Positions 44,321 through 55,094 of a stretch of 64,000 bases of DNA are shown here, in pieces. The DNA comes from Arthrinium phaeospermum (lineage: Eukaryota; Ascomycota; Sordariomycetes; Amphisphaeriales; Apiosporaceae). The notes under the pieces are model-generated. The model saw nothing but the letters and a program-made list of their open reading frames with translations, was not told where the DNA came from and did not search any database. Each line of letters starts with the position of its first letter. The first letter of the stretch is position 1. The DNA is taken from NCBI GenBank assembly GCA_006503535.1, contig QYRS01000003.1, forward strand, positions 1,240,001 through 1,304,000, given 5' to 3'. The translations under genes were made by a program, and so were the position numbers.

Positions 44321-44489
44321 GAGGTTGAAGGATGGGAAGCCAAACAGAAAGTCGTCCCAAGCGAGCCGACTCGCCTTTTCCGCACAGGCTATGGTTTTCA
44401 TCGCAACATGTTACATGTATTCAACTAACCTAGGACTCCCGGTACCAGATTTGTCGAATCAACTGGCACCTCTTCTGGAGAAGATGGCC

Positions 44490-45280
44490 CTACTTGTCCA
44501 TCCACAGATGTTCCATGTCATCAGATACAGCACTGTCGTAGAGATACTTATCCAACCAGTCGCCTGCAGCAACTTTCTTAGCGTACTTGCCGCAGAACTC
44601 ATCCAGCACAAGATTCAAGTCTATATCTTTTTAGCCAATTTTAAACTAAACCGAGTAAGAAGCATTACCTTTGAGGGCGATCCTGCGCGGTGACTGCAGA
44701 GAAAATTGTGCACACCATTCATTGAATAGTATCAGGTGGCTCGGGATTGGTGTTCCTAGAGGGTTTAATATGAGAATAGTGCGTAACGAGTGAGGACAGG
44801 CTGTATCGTACCCTTGGGAATGATGTAATAGATGAAGCCCTCATCAGCTTTTTCGCCCTCCTTCTGGCAATCCACGATGTCGTCAACCGCTTGACGTGTT
44901 ACCTCCTGCATGGAGTAAGTGTTTGGGTACATGACCGCACCGTTAGACACTGTCGGTTCTCGTTAGCGAGTTCCCTCAAAGGTTCTGAGCAATTTAGACC
45001 CATTGTGCATACCTCTGTGCTGGTCCACGCCAGTGTGGACAAGGTTTCCCTTCCCTATAGTGACTCCTTCGTTGTGAAGACCGTCTGGCCGAGTCTCAAA
45101 CTCTCTGTGATCGTAAAGCTTCGACCAACCAAAAGGACTGTAATAGAAGAGAGTGGCGGGGAAAGTGTCCGAGTACACAGCCTTGAATGTCGAATGGCGA
45201 ATGCATATCGAGCCCGATGAACCTAGGCCCTGCAGCTGCGGCCGTATTTGGGCAAAAGCTCTGGATAGACGCCCTATCAT
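44490..45280 (-). CDS. Tse2-type ADP-ribosyltransferase-like domain protein (207 aa)
   Basis: Four exons on the minus strand: 45013-45280, 44812-44949, 44669-44755 and 44490-44620; introns of 63, 56 and 48 nt, all GT-AG, all phase 1. No single open frame covers it. It shows an early Phe-Pro-Ala-Thr-Leu strand, VSNGAVMYPNTYSMQEV, and YIIPKGTPIPSHLILFNEW followed by FSLQ and a DLN...L tail. From memory of the family, this order of blocks matches fungal proteins annotated with the Tse2 ADP-ribosyltransferase toxin domain, named after a bacterial type VI effector that acts inside cells. No signal peptide is evident. Whether it is toxic, and to what, is unknown. The fallback is a hypothetical protein. 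Confidence 0.6.
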
Positions 45281-46564
45281 GGTTTGAATTGGTGCTTACT
45301 GTACACGTGGAAGTTGAAACCGTTTCCGATTCATGAGGAAAAGGTGAAGGATGCTTATCCCAGAGTGGCCCCGCCAGAAGTCGAGCAATTCAGTCACCCT
45401 TTTCTCCAGACACATGGGTGATAAGAATCGACGTCCGTCAGCTCCCAATGGTGCACCGATGCGCCCCAATTCTCACTACCAACAGTCGATGCTGTCTTAG
45501 CGTTTCAAGGGAGACGACGTAATGGTGTAAGCCATTCCTGCCGGTAAGAATATTGAACGAAGCCTTCCGGGAGCACATTTGCTGATTGACTCAAATTGAA
45601 AAAGGGACCAAATTGCCATAACAGCTGCTGCTTGGTCATGAGCGATCCGATCACTATTCTCTCTAGCCAGCCGTGGGCATGGCTTTCGATGCTAAGTCTC
45701 CCCGCCGCACTGCTTGGCTGTGGTTATTGCTAAGCTGACCCCCTAATATAATACAGAACTGAACTCCATGATCGCACATTTCATGATGTCCCATGGAAGA
45801 GTTTTTACCCGGAAACAGTGGCTTCGAGCTTAACCCAAAGCAACAGACGATCGTTGACTCGTAGAATGAAGACATTGTCCATTGAGAGAGCTTGCATGGA
45901 TGGCAGTCATACCGTGACATAAGAGTCTATGCATCAGCTTAATGGTAGTTATGACACACGTTGTCATAGGCTCAGTAGTCAAATCCAAACTTGAGCGTGT
46001 CAAAATTAACAAACCCACACTTAATGATTGCTTGTCATGGCGTAGTGTATACCTGCTAGGAAAGGGGCCCTATATATTCGATGGCTTGTTACTTCATATT
46101 AGCACCTAAATATCCAAGTCCGAGTTTCGAGAGTCCCGATCCCCTTCAATTTATATACTCATGTAGATAAATAGATACCCCGTACGTTACCACAGCTTAA
46201 CAACTAAAGTCTTTTAGTTGTAATAGAAACGTGAAGGTTAGGTGAAGCACTTAAATCAGCTTCTGCATTGCAATACACAATTCATCTTATGGTAATAATC
46301 GACATACCTGGACAATCAACACAGACAATCCAAACGCAATGCCGGGAAGATAGATTCAAGGCTAGCTAGCTGGGTTTTCCTTGAGATAAAATCCAACTTC
46401 TGACTTCCAGAACCGACAAGTACCCAACATATCCAAACTGCAGTTTCCATCAGCGCAAAACATCCTCGACTGCTTCATCCGAACGAGCTTGGCCTTCAGT
46501 ATATCCAAAACTTACATATAAGACACGAATAACCAGAAGTGTAACCGTCCATCAGTTGCTCACG
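45281..46564. other. Intergenic between divergent Tse2-like gene and paralogue B
   Basis: No gene supported in 1.3 kb. It should contain both promoters. The central part (about 46030-46260) is AT-rich. Minus-strand short frames (45663-46018) have no motif. Confidence 0.45.
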
Positions 46565-47066
46565 ATGGTAAATTACACAAATCACCACGTGCAGTTGAAT
46601 GTCGATCCGCTAACCCAGAGAAATACGCAGACGGGCAGAAACCAGGCCGCTGCACAGCCTCGAACCAGCGGCGAGCTCCAGTATCGTCCCCAGAGACTAT
46701 ACCTCATGCGCAGAAGGGCTCTAGCTATGGCGCGCCCTATATTCGACCAGAGCGTCGCATCATTGCTCGGACAAAACGAGCGAGATCGTCTTTGGGCCAC
46801 AGTGCAAGCCTGCATCCGCGATGTGACGTAAGTTCTCAGATTCCGTTATAGACACATGTCTTATACGTAAACGACGTCTAACCACTATCTTATCCTCGTA
46901 TAGCACCCATCACATTGACAACAGCCCCCCGAACACGCTGTTCAATTACGCCACAATGGCCCCCCGTGCTGTTGCGACGGTACTGTCCGATAATCGTGAC
47001 ATGCTCCAGTTCGATATGGGAGATGGCAAACATGTCGACAAATCGCTGCCCAACGAGCTCATGTAA
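46565..47066 (+). CDS. Short protein of unknown family, paralogue B (up to 141 aa)
   Basis: Exons 46565-46827 and 46904-47066, with a 76-nt phase-2 intron (GTAAGT...TATAG). It is paralogous to the gene at 32232-32749, with shared RPQRLY, RRRA, RPIFDQS, SDNRDM and the end LPNELM. The last exon is 163 nt in both. As in paralogue A, the start codon is followed directly by a potential donor (ATG|GTAAAT). In-frame acceptors at 46618 (51-nt intron) or 46630 (63-nt intron) would give an ATG-only exon and an N-terminus whose length matches A much better. The unspliced frame is also open, so the N-terminus is uncertain. No domain recognised. The gene is divergent from the Tse2-like gene. Confidence 0.72.
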
Positions 47067-47574
47067 GCCTGCAGAGCCAGACATTTGGATCATGTCAAGC
47101 AACTGCGTATACGTGCGGTGTCCAAAGTTGCGATAGTCAGGCCATTATTTGCGCAATGATTTGCATATCAATTACCAGGACTGCTCAATGCAGGGGGCGG
47201 GGACATAGTCATGGTTGGGCGCGTATTGGGCTTACAATGCCATTTCGCTGTCTAACAGTCGTACACAAGATATGAAATAATAAATCTACAGTGCGCAAAG
47301 CTTGCCGAGTATTAAACCAATAAGCCCCTCTTTTCATTATTTCTCACACAGGGGCCAGAGGGCCCCTTACGTTTTATACACGAGTCTCGATGACAGGATC
47401 ATCCACCGCCCCTTTCCTCTGTTCTCGACTCGAATACAAGTATCAGTAAAACTATATCATCAAGAATATTTCGCGTTTCGAACCAATGCTTGCTCTTTCT
47501 CTATGAGACTCTCTCCATATGCTAGAATGCAAACGCAAAGTAGGACCAGCACGTCAGAAGATCTTTCATCTCTT
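47067..47574. other. Convergent 3' spacer
   Basis: A 508-bp spacer between converging paralogue B and striatin. It contains no recognisable gene; 3' UTRs of both are expected here. Confidence 0.5.
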
Positions 47575-50233
47575 TCATCGGGCAAAGACTCGGACCGAGC
47601 CGTCGCCGCCGCAGCTCACTACCCATCTGCCATCATTACTCCATACCACGTCGCAGACTCCGTCCCCTCGCATGATGCGGTGATTGGTGATTTCCTGTGT
47701 GCAGCTGCGCTTCTCCAGACTCCAGAATCGTAGGCTCGCGTCGTGGCCGGCGGAGACGAGTTCTCTGCCGTCGGGCGACAGGGACAGGGACGAGATAGAG
47801 GCCGGATGTGCCAGCATGTTGTACGTGCATTGACCTGCTTGACTGTTAGTATATCGGTTTATGGGACGGCTAGGGCTTGTGTTAACATACCACTGTTGGC
47901 ATCGAAGAACCGGATGAAACGGTCTTCGTGGCCACTGATGATCACGCCTTCTATGCCACTGCCGGATCCGCCAACTCCACCGGTGGGACCTGCGCCCCCT
48001 GTAGATTGGTTATCTTCATCACCAAGTCCATTGCTGGAGTTTTGATCAAGCCCGGCTGTCGTGGCCACAATCGAGTTGACGCTTGTTGCGATTGTTCCGT
48101 CGTAGGTCTCAAGGCTCGCCATGTTACCAATCTCTTCACCGGTCCTCGTGTCGTAGATGATGATAGCTGCGTCTGAGTACGACACGACAAAGGCCTCCCC
48201 GTTGCCCGAGAGCGGGGTAATGCAAGTAGGACTGGCCTTGGATCCGTTCGAACGTGATATGTCGTGAATCAGAGTCGAGTGGAAAGGTGTGTTTGTTGTC
48301 ATACTGGGTTGCGGCGAACTGGGGAATTGGGAGCCGGAACTCATCGAGTTACCCCGAACACGTCCACTGCCACCCGCGCGGCGACCGGTAGGTGCTGGCT
48401 GTGGTGATGTCAGCTGGGGAGGCGCGCTGACGGCCCATACCTTTACCACACCATCGGCCGCACCAGACACGAGCAGGATACGATCCGGGGTACCGTGGGC
48501 ATTGGTCTGTCCAAAGACTCCGCCGAGGGTCGTGGGCAAAACACAAATAGCCCAAACAGCATCCTTGTGGCCATCTAGGGTCGCCTTCGGGTCAACCCTC
48601 CCGCGTTCCCAGACTCGAATAGATGCATCTTGTCCGCCCGAGAAGATCCACCCATCGCCTTGAGCGCGTCCACCAGTCGAGAAGTTTGGTGATTGTGACC
48701 AGGAAGTCAGGCACAGTACGGCCCCTGCGTGCCCTCGGTGGGTGAAGTCTGCCGTAACGTCGAGATCCGAGGCTGCCGCGTTCATATGTGTCGAGCTTTC
48801 ACGAGGTATGTGGAAGCGTTTGACCAGACCATCGTCACCTGCGGTGCAGATTTCGGGCTCGCCGGGACTACCGCCCCCAGAGAAGATTACAGTTCGTACA
48901 GTATTAAGGTGGCCGCGGAGTCCATAACGTAGTTTGAAATTCCCGCTCTCGGGCTTCTGCGACAAGGAGGTCAAAGAAAGCTCATGCTCAGAGCTCTTCC
49001 TGCGCGACAACGACGTTTTCCTCCGGTGTGAAGTAGGCCCCTTGTTAGGAGACTTTGGCAAGTTATCGGCAGCAGGGAAGACATCTTGATCAGGGCGGTG
49101 AGTCGAGGACAGGGTTTGAGGAGGCTGTGAAGACGTGGTTTCGGGGAATGAGCCTTCGCTGAAGTCCCAACCGTCCGCATCGTTCGAATTTCGTTTTTCC
49201 ACAGTTTCTTCGACCGGCGCCTGACGAGGGAATTCGTTTACGTGATTTTGCTTTGGCATCGCTTCCTCGCGACTGGTGACAGCTACACCGACAGGAGCTG
49301 GCCATTCGTTCGGGTATAGGGTCGAGGCATTCTCCCCAGACCGTACCATGGGCGCAGAATGCAAATCTTGTGCAGGTTTCGCAGGCCCAGGGAAGGCTGG
49401 ATTAGGTGCCTGTTGCATCGGCGGCGCATGGTGATTCATATTCGGCTGGGATCTCTGGCCCTGTTCTTTGACTTGGTTCTGGTTCTGGGCATTCAAGCGC
49501 AAATTCTGGAATGCAACGTCCATCTGATGCAGGCCCGCGGGCATCCCATATTCTCCCTCGCGTAGGTCCTCCATCATTGGTAAAGGTGGCGATTCTCGAG
49601 GCGGCATTGGGTTGGCTGGGGTAATCATCAGGTATGTGAACTCGGCCTGGCATTGGTCCAGGAAGGCTCGCAGGTGGTCGCGTTCCTCGTCCTCCTGGGC
49701 TCGCTCGCCCATCATACCCTCAAAGCCGGGTATTGTTTCTTTGGGTTTCTCGTCAGATGCTAGGATTGCGTTAGTACACCCGCAGTGCCACGCAGGGCGT
49801 CAAGGCGATACGTACGGTTCAACTTCTCAGCTATCAGAGAGGCGCGATCGATCTTAGGGGGCTGTTTGACAGCGTGTTCGCCCTCGGTTGTCGTCGAGCC
49901 TGCCGTCTTTAACTGCGCAGATTGTTCCTTGACCTTCTTTTCGAGGATCCCGACGTAGCGTTTCAGTGCCTTTTGGGTTGCGTCAGCTCTGCGCGCAGAG
50001 CCTTCCAAAGCCGCTATGCGTCCCTTCATCTCTTGCCGCTCGATCTCCCAGGCGTTCCTATCGCGCTCGTGCCGATGCCATTCTGTTTGCAGAAAGCGCA
50101 TAACACCTTGCAGGGTATACTCGGTCGCATGCGGCTGATGCATGCCGTTCGGCCCCTGTCCACCCATGTCCTGTCCGCCCATATTGTTTCCTCCGTTGCC
50201 GGCGCCCATGCCGGGCACCTGCTGCCAGCTCAT
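47575..50233 (-). CDS. Striatin family WD40 protein (848 aa)
   Basis: Scaffold of the STRIPAK complex, which links PP2A to kinases and controls hyphal fusion, septation and fruiting in filamentous fungi (PRO11/StrA orthologue group). Three exons: 49816-50233, 47891-49759 and 47575-47834; both introns are 56 nt. The N-terminal striatin domain (about residues 38-105) is clear: [20 protein letters not shown] (caveolin-binding-like) and a coiled coil [20 protein letters not shown]...[13 protein letters not shown] long disordered region rich in Asn, Gln and Pro follows, then WD repeats: [84 protein letters not shown] and [15 protein letters not shown]. Length and order are typical. Confidence 0.95.
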
Positions 50234-52122
50234 GCTGCAATTCCCTCCCCCTTAGCGCCGGTGTGCGGCGGCGAGGCTTCTTAAGAGACGTATTTCAGCG
50301 TGCTGGGGTCTATCGTGTACGCCGCGGAGCCGAGATATTGCATGCGTTCGACATGCGCTATAGTTGTTCGAAAAATAGAAGGGTCGTTCCGAGCGGGCCA
50401 CGGGTCAAAGCACGCGATTGCGGTTCGATGGGGCTGGACGGCAGCAGGGTATCGATGAGTAACAATGACTCCAAATGTGCTGTAGAGGTTTGTTTGATGC
50501 AATGCAGACTCAGCAGCGGCAGATTGTGACAACGCGAAGAACCCAGACAGTCGGTCGCGGTTCGGGCGAAGCTACGTCGTTGCCGATCGTTGGGGGCACG
50601 AGCAGGACGGGGGACGGAAAGGGTCGGGCCTCGTAAATAAATCGTAGGTCGTTACTCATTCAACCCAATTAGTTTAAATGAGAAAGCCTCGGGTCGAAAT
50701 AGAATGGATGGAAGGATTGACGGCGAAACGAAAATAACTACAATATCATCCAACCTGGTGGTGTAAAAGGGGGCGATCTCTATCAAATTGGATGACACAA
50801 AATGAAAATGTTGCGGCGGTTGGACGATGGGATTTGTTTCTAGTCGTTGCAGCTACGTTGCGTTGCCTTGCTATCAAACCAGTGCCAGCCCAGCATTGAG
50901 TGATGAGCTGTCTTGTCTGTCTTTTTTTCGCCTGCGACTGCAGGGGACGAACAGTGAGCCAAAGCTCCCCCAATGGCCCTGGCCCGTCTCGGCTCTGGTG
51001 TCACTTCCCGCCCAGCGCCTGGAGAACACAAGGCCAATCAGAAGCGAGAGGGCTGTTGATGCCTTGGAGCCTTACCTACCTACCCCAAGGTTTTCCTTCC
51101 AGGCTTACTGGTTACCCCTGGCCACAAGCAGGGTGCCCGTTCGTTCATTTCACATGCGTTCAGCACCTCGATTTACTGCGCGTAGGATCTTGGATGACGC
51201 AGAGTATACTCGTTGACAGCAAGAACCACAACTATGGGGAAAACATCAGGCGAACAGTATTTCAAAACTCTCTCCCTCATCTAAGCATTGACATTGATAC
51301 TTGGCCCACCGTCCAGCTTATCCGTAGTGATTCGCTGCAAGCCAGCACTGGGCACTGGGGTCGACTTGCTGTGATGGACCGTGCGTTCTACAATTGAAGC
51401 CAACATGAACCGAAAAGCCCGGGGCATCCTGCACTGACTTGAAACCGAGCTTGCATCTCATCAACCTGCACCAAGCAAATCATACCTCCTAGACTTGTAA
51501 TTCTAACAAAAAAAAAAAAAAGCGTGGAACTATCGGCAATATCTACAAGAATAAAATCAAGACGCAAATTATGTATAAGTATATACCTGCATTTAATGGA
51601 GGTGTGCTTGCTTATTCAAGTTGGCACAAATCTTGCACAATAAAACAGAGCGTTACGTTAGTACCTCGATGATTGAACACAAAGTCCAGAGGCAGCTCCT
51701 TCCTAGCATACAGAGATGGGATACAGACAGAAGAACATGGATGTAATGGAATGCAACTCGCTTGCTGCCTTTGCATCACATACCGATGTATGATGAAGAT
51801 CAGATAAGCCCCATCTACGCCTGGAAGAATGCAAGCGTTGATTACTCATCGACTGTAGCCGTAGCAGTTGAGCTCTAATAAATAAAGGTGCAATATGCGA
51901 CCCACCCTGAAGCTTTCCAACCAATCAGGGGGACTCCGAATAATGAATGTCACCCGCTGGTTAGCATTGGCCACTGGGAGTCCCGACAATTGAAGCAGCA
52001 CCAAAAGACCCGGCAGACTTTCTCGAGAAGACGACATCACAAGGCCTCAACCGCCGCCCACCACCACCCCGTCCTGCATCCTCACCCCCATCCATATCTC
52101 CCAATTCCGTCGGGACGATACG
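50234..52122. other. Intergenic, divergent promoters of striatin and complex I subunit
   Basis: No supported gene in 1.9 kb. An A13 run occurs near 51510. The plus-strand frame at 50900-51397 (165 codons) has no family feature and is probably chance. The region should hold the long 5' UTR of striatin and the promoter of the complex I gene. Confidence 0.5.
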
Positions 52123-54662
52123 ATGCTGCGACGATCTCTAGCTCGTTCGGCTTGGCGGACCAGCAGGCATGCCGCCAATGCCTCGCGAGCTTTTTCTGCG
52201 ACAGCTCAACGACCGGCCGAGGTAGAGCTCACGATTGGTGAGTGGCTTCATCAATGATGCGTAGCGTCACTGGGAAAACGAATTGGCTGACAGATTGGCT
52301 TCTAGATGGCAAGAAAGTGTCAATTGAAGGTAGGACAAGCCCCTCGGAGGTTCTGACACGATCGTATATACTGATTTGATGGTAGCCGGTTCTGCTTTGA
52401 TCCAGGCTTGCGAGAAGGCCGGAGCCACCGTTCCCAGGTTCGTCCCATTTCCGTTCCCAGAAATCGAAAATATGGTATACAAAAATGCTGACAATGTGTA
52501 GATACTGCTATCATGAGTACGACCCGACTGCGTCCCTCCCGACAACCCCCCGCGACTCCCGATGCTGACAAATGAATAGGAAGTTGATGATTGCTGGAAA
52601 CTGCCGCATGTGCCTGGTCGAAGTCGAAAGAGCACCTAAGCCCGTGGCATCATGCGCTTGGCCTGTCCAGCCGGGTATGGTCGTCAAGACCAACTCCCCG
52701 CTGACGCATAAGGCACGCGAGGGTGTTATGGAGTTCCTGCTGGCGAACCACCCCCTCGACTGCCCCGTCTGCGACCAGGGTGGTGAATGCGATCTTCAGG
52801 ATCAGTCGATGCGATACGGTGCCGACCGAGGGCGATTCCACGAGATCGGCGGCAAGCGTGCCGTGGAGGACAAGAACATTGGCCCCCTTATCAAGACTTC
52901 GATGAACCGGTGTATCCACTGCACAAGGTGTATTCGATTCTCCAACGACATTGCCGGTGCTCCGGAAATGGGCTCCACTGGCCGTGGAAACGACATCCAG
53001 ATCGGTACCTACCTTGAGCAAAACCTCGACTCCGAAATGTCCGGCAACGTGATCGACCTCTGCCCCGTCGGTGCCCTCACATCAAAGCCCTATGCTTTCC
53101 GGGCTCGACCTTGGGAGCTGAAGAAGACCGAATCTATCGACGTTCTGGACGGCCTTGGTTCCAACATCCGGGTCGATTCTCGAGGCCTCGAGGTTATGCG
53201 TGTTCTCCCCCGCCTGAATGACGACGTAAACGAGGAATGGATCAACGACAAGACCCGCTTTGCCTGTGACGGTCTCAAGACCCAGCGTCTGACCATGCCT
53301 TTGGTACGACGAGAGGGCAAGTTCGAGCCTGCTTCTTGGGAGCAAGCTTTGATGGAGATCTCTGCTGCCCATCGCCAATTGCAACCCAAGGGTGATGAGT
53401 TCAAGGCCATTGCCGGTGCTCTGACCGAGGTTGAGTCTATGGTTGCCATGAAGGATCTCGCCAACAAGCTGGGGTCTGAGAACCTTACGGTCGATATTCC
53501 CGCCGGCAAGGGCCCTGTTCCTCACGGTATCGACGTTCGCGCCAACTATCTCTTCAACTCCACCATCTGGGGTATCGAAGATACCGATTGCATGCTCATT
53601 GTCGGTACCAACCCGCGACACGAAGCTGCTGTACTGAACGCCCGCATCCGTAAGCAGTGGTTGAGGTCTGATCTTGAGATTGGTGTGGTTGGCGAGACCT
53701 GGGACTCGACTTTCGAGTTCGAGCATCTCGGCACTGACTACGCCGCCCTCAAGAAGGCTCTGGCCGGACCGTTCGGCAAGAAGCTTCAGTCTGCTAAGAA
53801 GCCCATGATCATTGTTGGCTCTGGTGTAACTGACCACGCCGATGCCAAGGCCTTCTATGAGCTCATCGGTGGTTTCGTCGACAAGAACGCCGCGACTTTC
53901 TTGACTTCTGAGCACAATGGTTACAACGTCCTCCAGCGTGAGGCCTCGAGAGCTGGTGCTTTCGAGGTTGGCTTCGTTCCTCCCTCGGAGGCTGTCGCCG
54001 AGACCAAGCCCAAGATGGTTTGGCTCCTTGGTGCCGATGAGTTCAACGACGCGGACATTCCTAAGGACGCCTTCATCGTCTACCAGGGCCACCATGGTGA
54101 CCGCGGTGCACAGATTGCCGATGTTGTCCTTCCTGCTGCGGCTTACACCGAGAAGGCTGGCACATATGTCAACACCGAGGGCCGTGTTCAGATGACCCGT
54201 GCTGCCACCTCCTTGCCCGGTGCCGCTCGTACCGATTGGAAGATCATCCGTGCTGCCAGCGAGTTCCTGGGTGCTCCCTTGCCCTACGACGACGTCGCCC
54301 AGCTTCGTGACAGAATGGTCGAGATCAGCCCGGCTCTTGGCGCATATGACGTTGTTGAGGTGCCTGCTCTTCAGGAGCTCAGCAAGGTCCAATTAGTAGA
54401 CCAGAACAAGGGTGCCAAGTCAAGTGGCGAGCCCCTTAAGAAGGTTATCGACGATTTCTACTTCACCGATGTTATCTCTAGAAGGTAAGATGCTCCTCCC
54501 CAAGTTACTACATGTATAGACTTAAGACTAACCTATGTGGACAGCTCCCCGACGATGGCGCGATGCTCGGTTGCCAAGGCCACCGGAAACCCCGACAACA
54601 ACCTGATGGCATCCGGCATGACAGAGGATAGGCCCATGGGCCAGGTCATGTACGGCTCGTAA
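52123..54662 (+). CDS. nuo78: NADH-ubiquinone oxidoreductase 78-kDa subunit, mitochondrial (742 aa)
   Basis: Largest hydrophilic subunit of mitochondrial complex I (NDUFS1/NuoG family); it carries iron-sulfur clusters that pass electrons from FMN to quinone. Six exons: 52123-52237, 52306-52329 (24 nt), 52386-52437 (52 nt), 52502-52516 (15 nt), 52580-54484 and 54545-54662. The N-terminus is a presequence (MLRRSLARSAWRTSRHAA). The [2Fe-2S] motif is spread over exons 4-5: [20 protein letters not shown], with the next Cys at VASCAWP. The His-Cys cluster is HPLDCPVCDQGGECDLQD, and the [4Fe-4S] motif is NRCIHCTRCIRFSND...DLCPVGALTSKP. The five introns are 56-68 nt, four of them crowded at the 5' end. 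Confidence 0.97.
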
Positions 54663-55094
54663 ACGACGACGACGTTGTATTTAGAGAGAGATGAGGATAA
54701 AAGTGATCATTAATTGCACTTTGCGAGGCTGGCCGGGCCCTGTGTGTTCCTTTTGTTACCTGGATGCTTAAGACGCATTGTACTTGTACATATACCGCGG
54801 AATCGAGGAGTCGTAGAGAAAGTACATAAAGTATCCAGAACAACCCACCTGCGTTTGCTTGATCGTGACCCCGACATATTTCTGTATGCTGTATCTCTGG
54901 TGATCGGGTTTAACCTGCTTTTGTCGCTTGAAATCATGTCTGTTATAGTCCACAATACGATAGATCTTCAATCATATGTTGACTCAATACGATAGGTCAT
55001 TTCTTTCCTAGTTCTCTTAAGGTATATCGTTACTATTCGCACCTAAACTCTTGAGCAACCTAATCGCTAAAGACTGACTCATCATGCACGCTTC
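54663..55094. other. Convergent 3' spacer
   Basis: A 432-bp AT-rich spacer between the complex I gene and SelO. No gene seen. Confidence 0.5.

Noticed and set aside
43505..44401. A 298-codon open frame on the minus strand
   Set aside because: Antisense to the flavin-binding protein gene; the plus strand shows a complete domain with a proper intron.
50900..51397. A 165-codon plus-strand frame between striatin and complex I genes
   Set aside because: No family feature; another frame of similar length overlaps it, as expected by chance in non-coding DNA.
53082..54392. A 436-codon open frame on the minus strand
   Set aside because: Antisense shadow of the complex I 78-kDa subunit, with no family motif.
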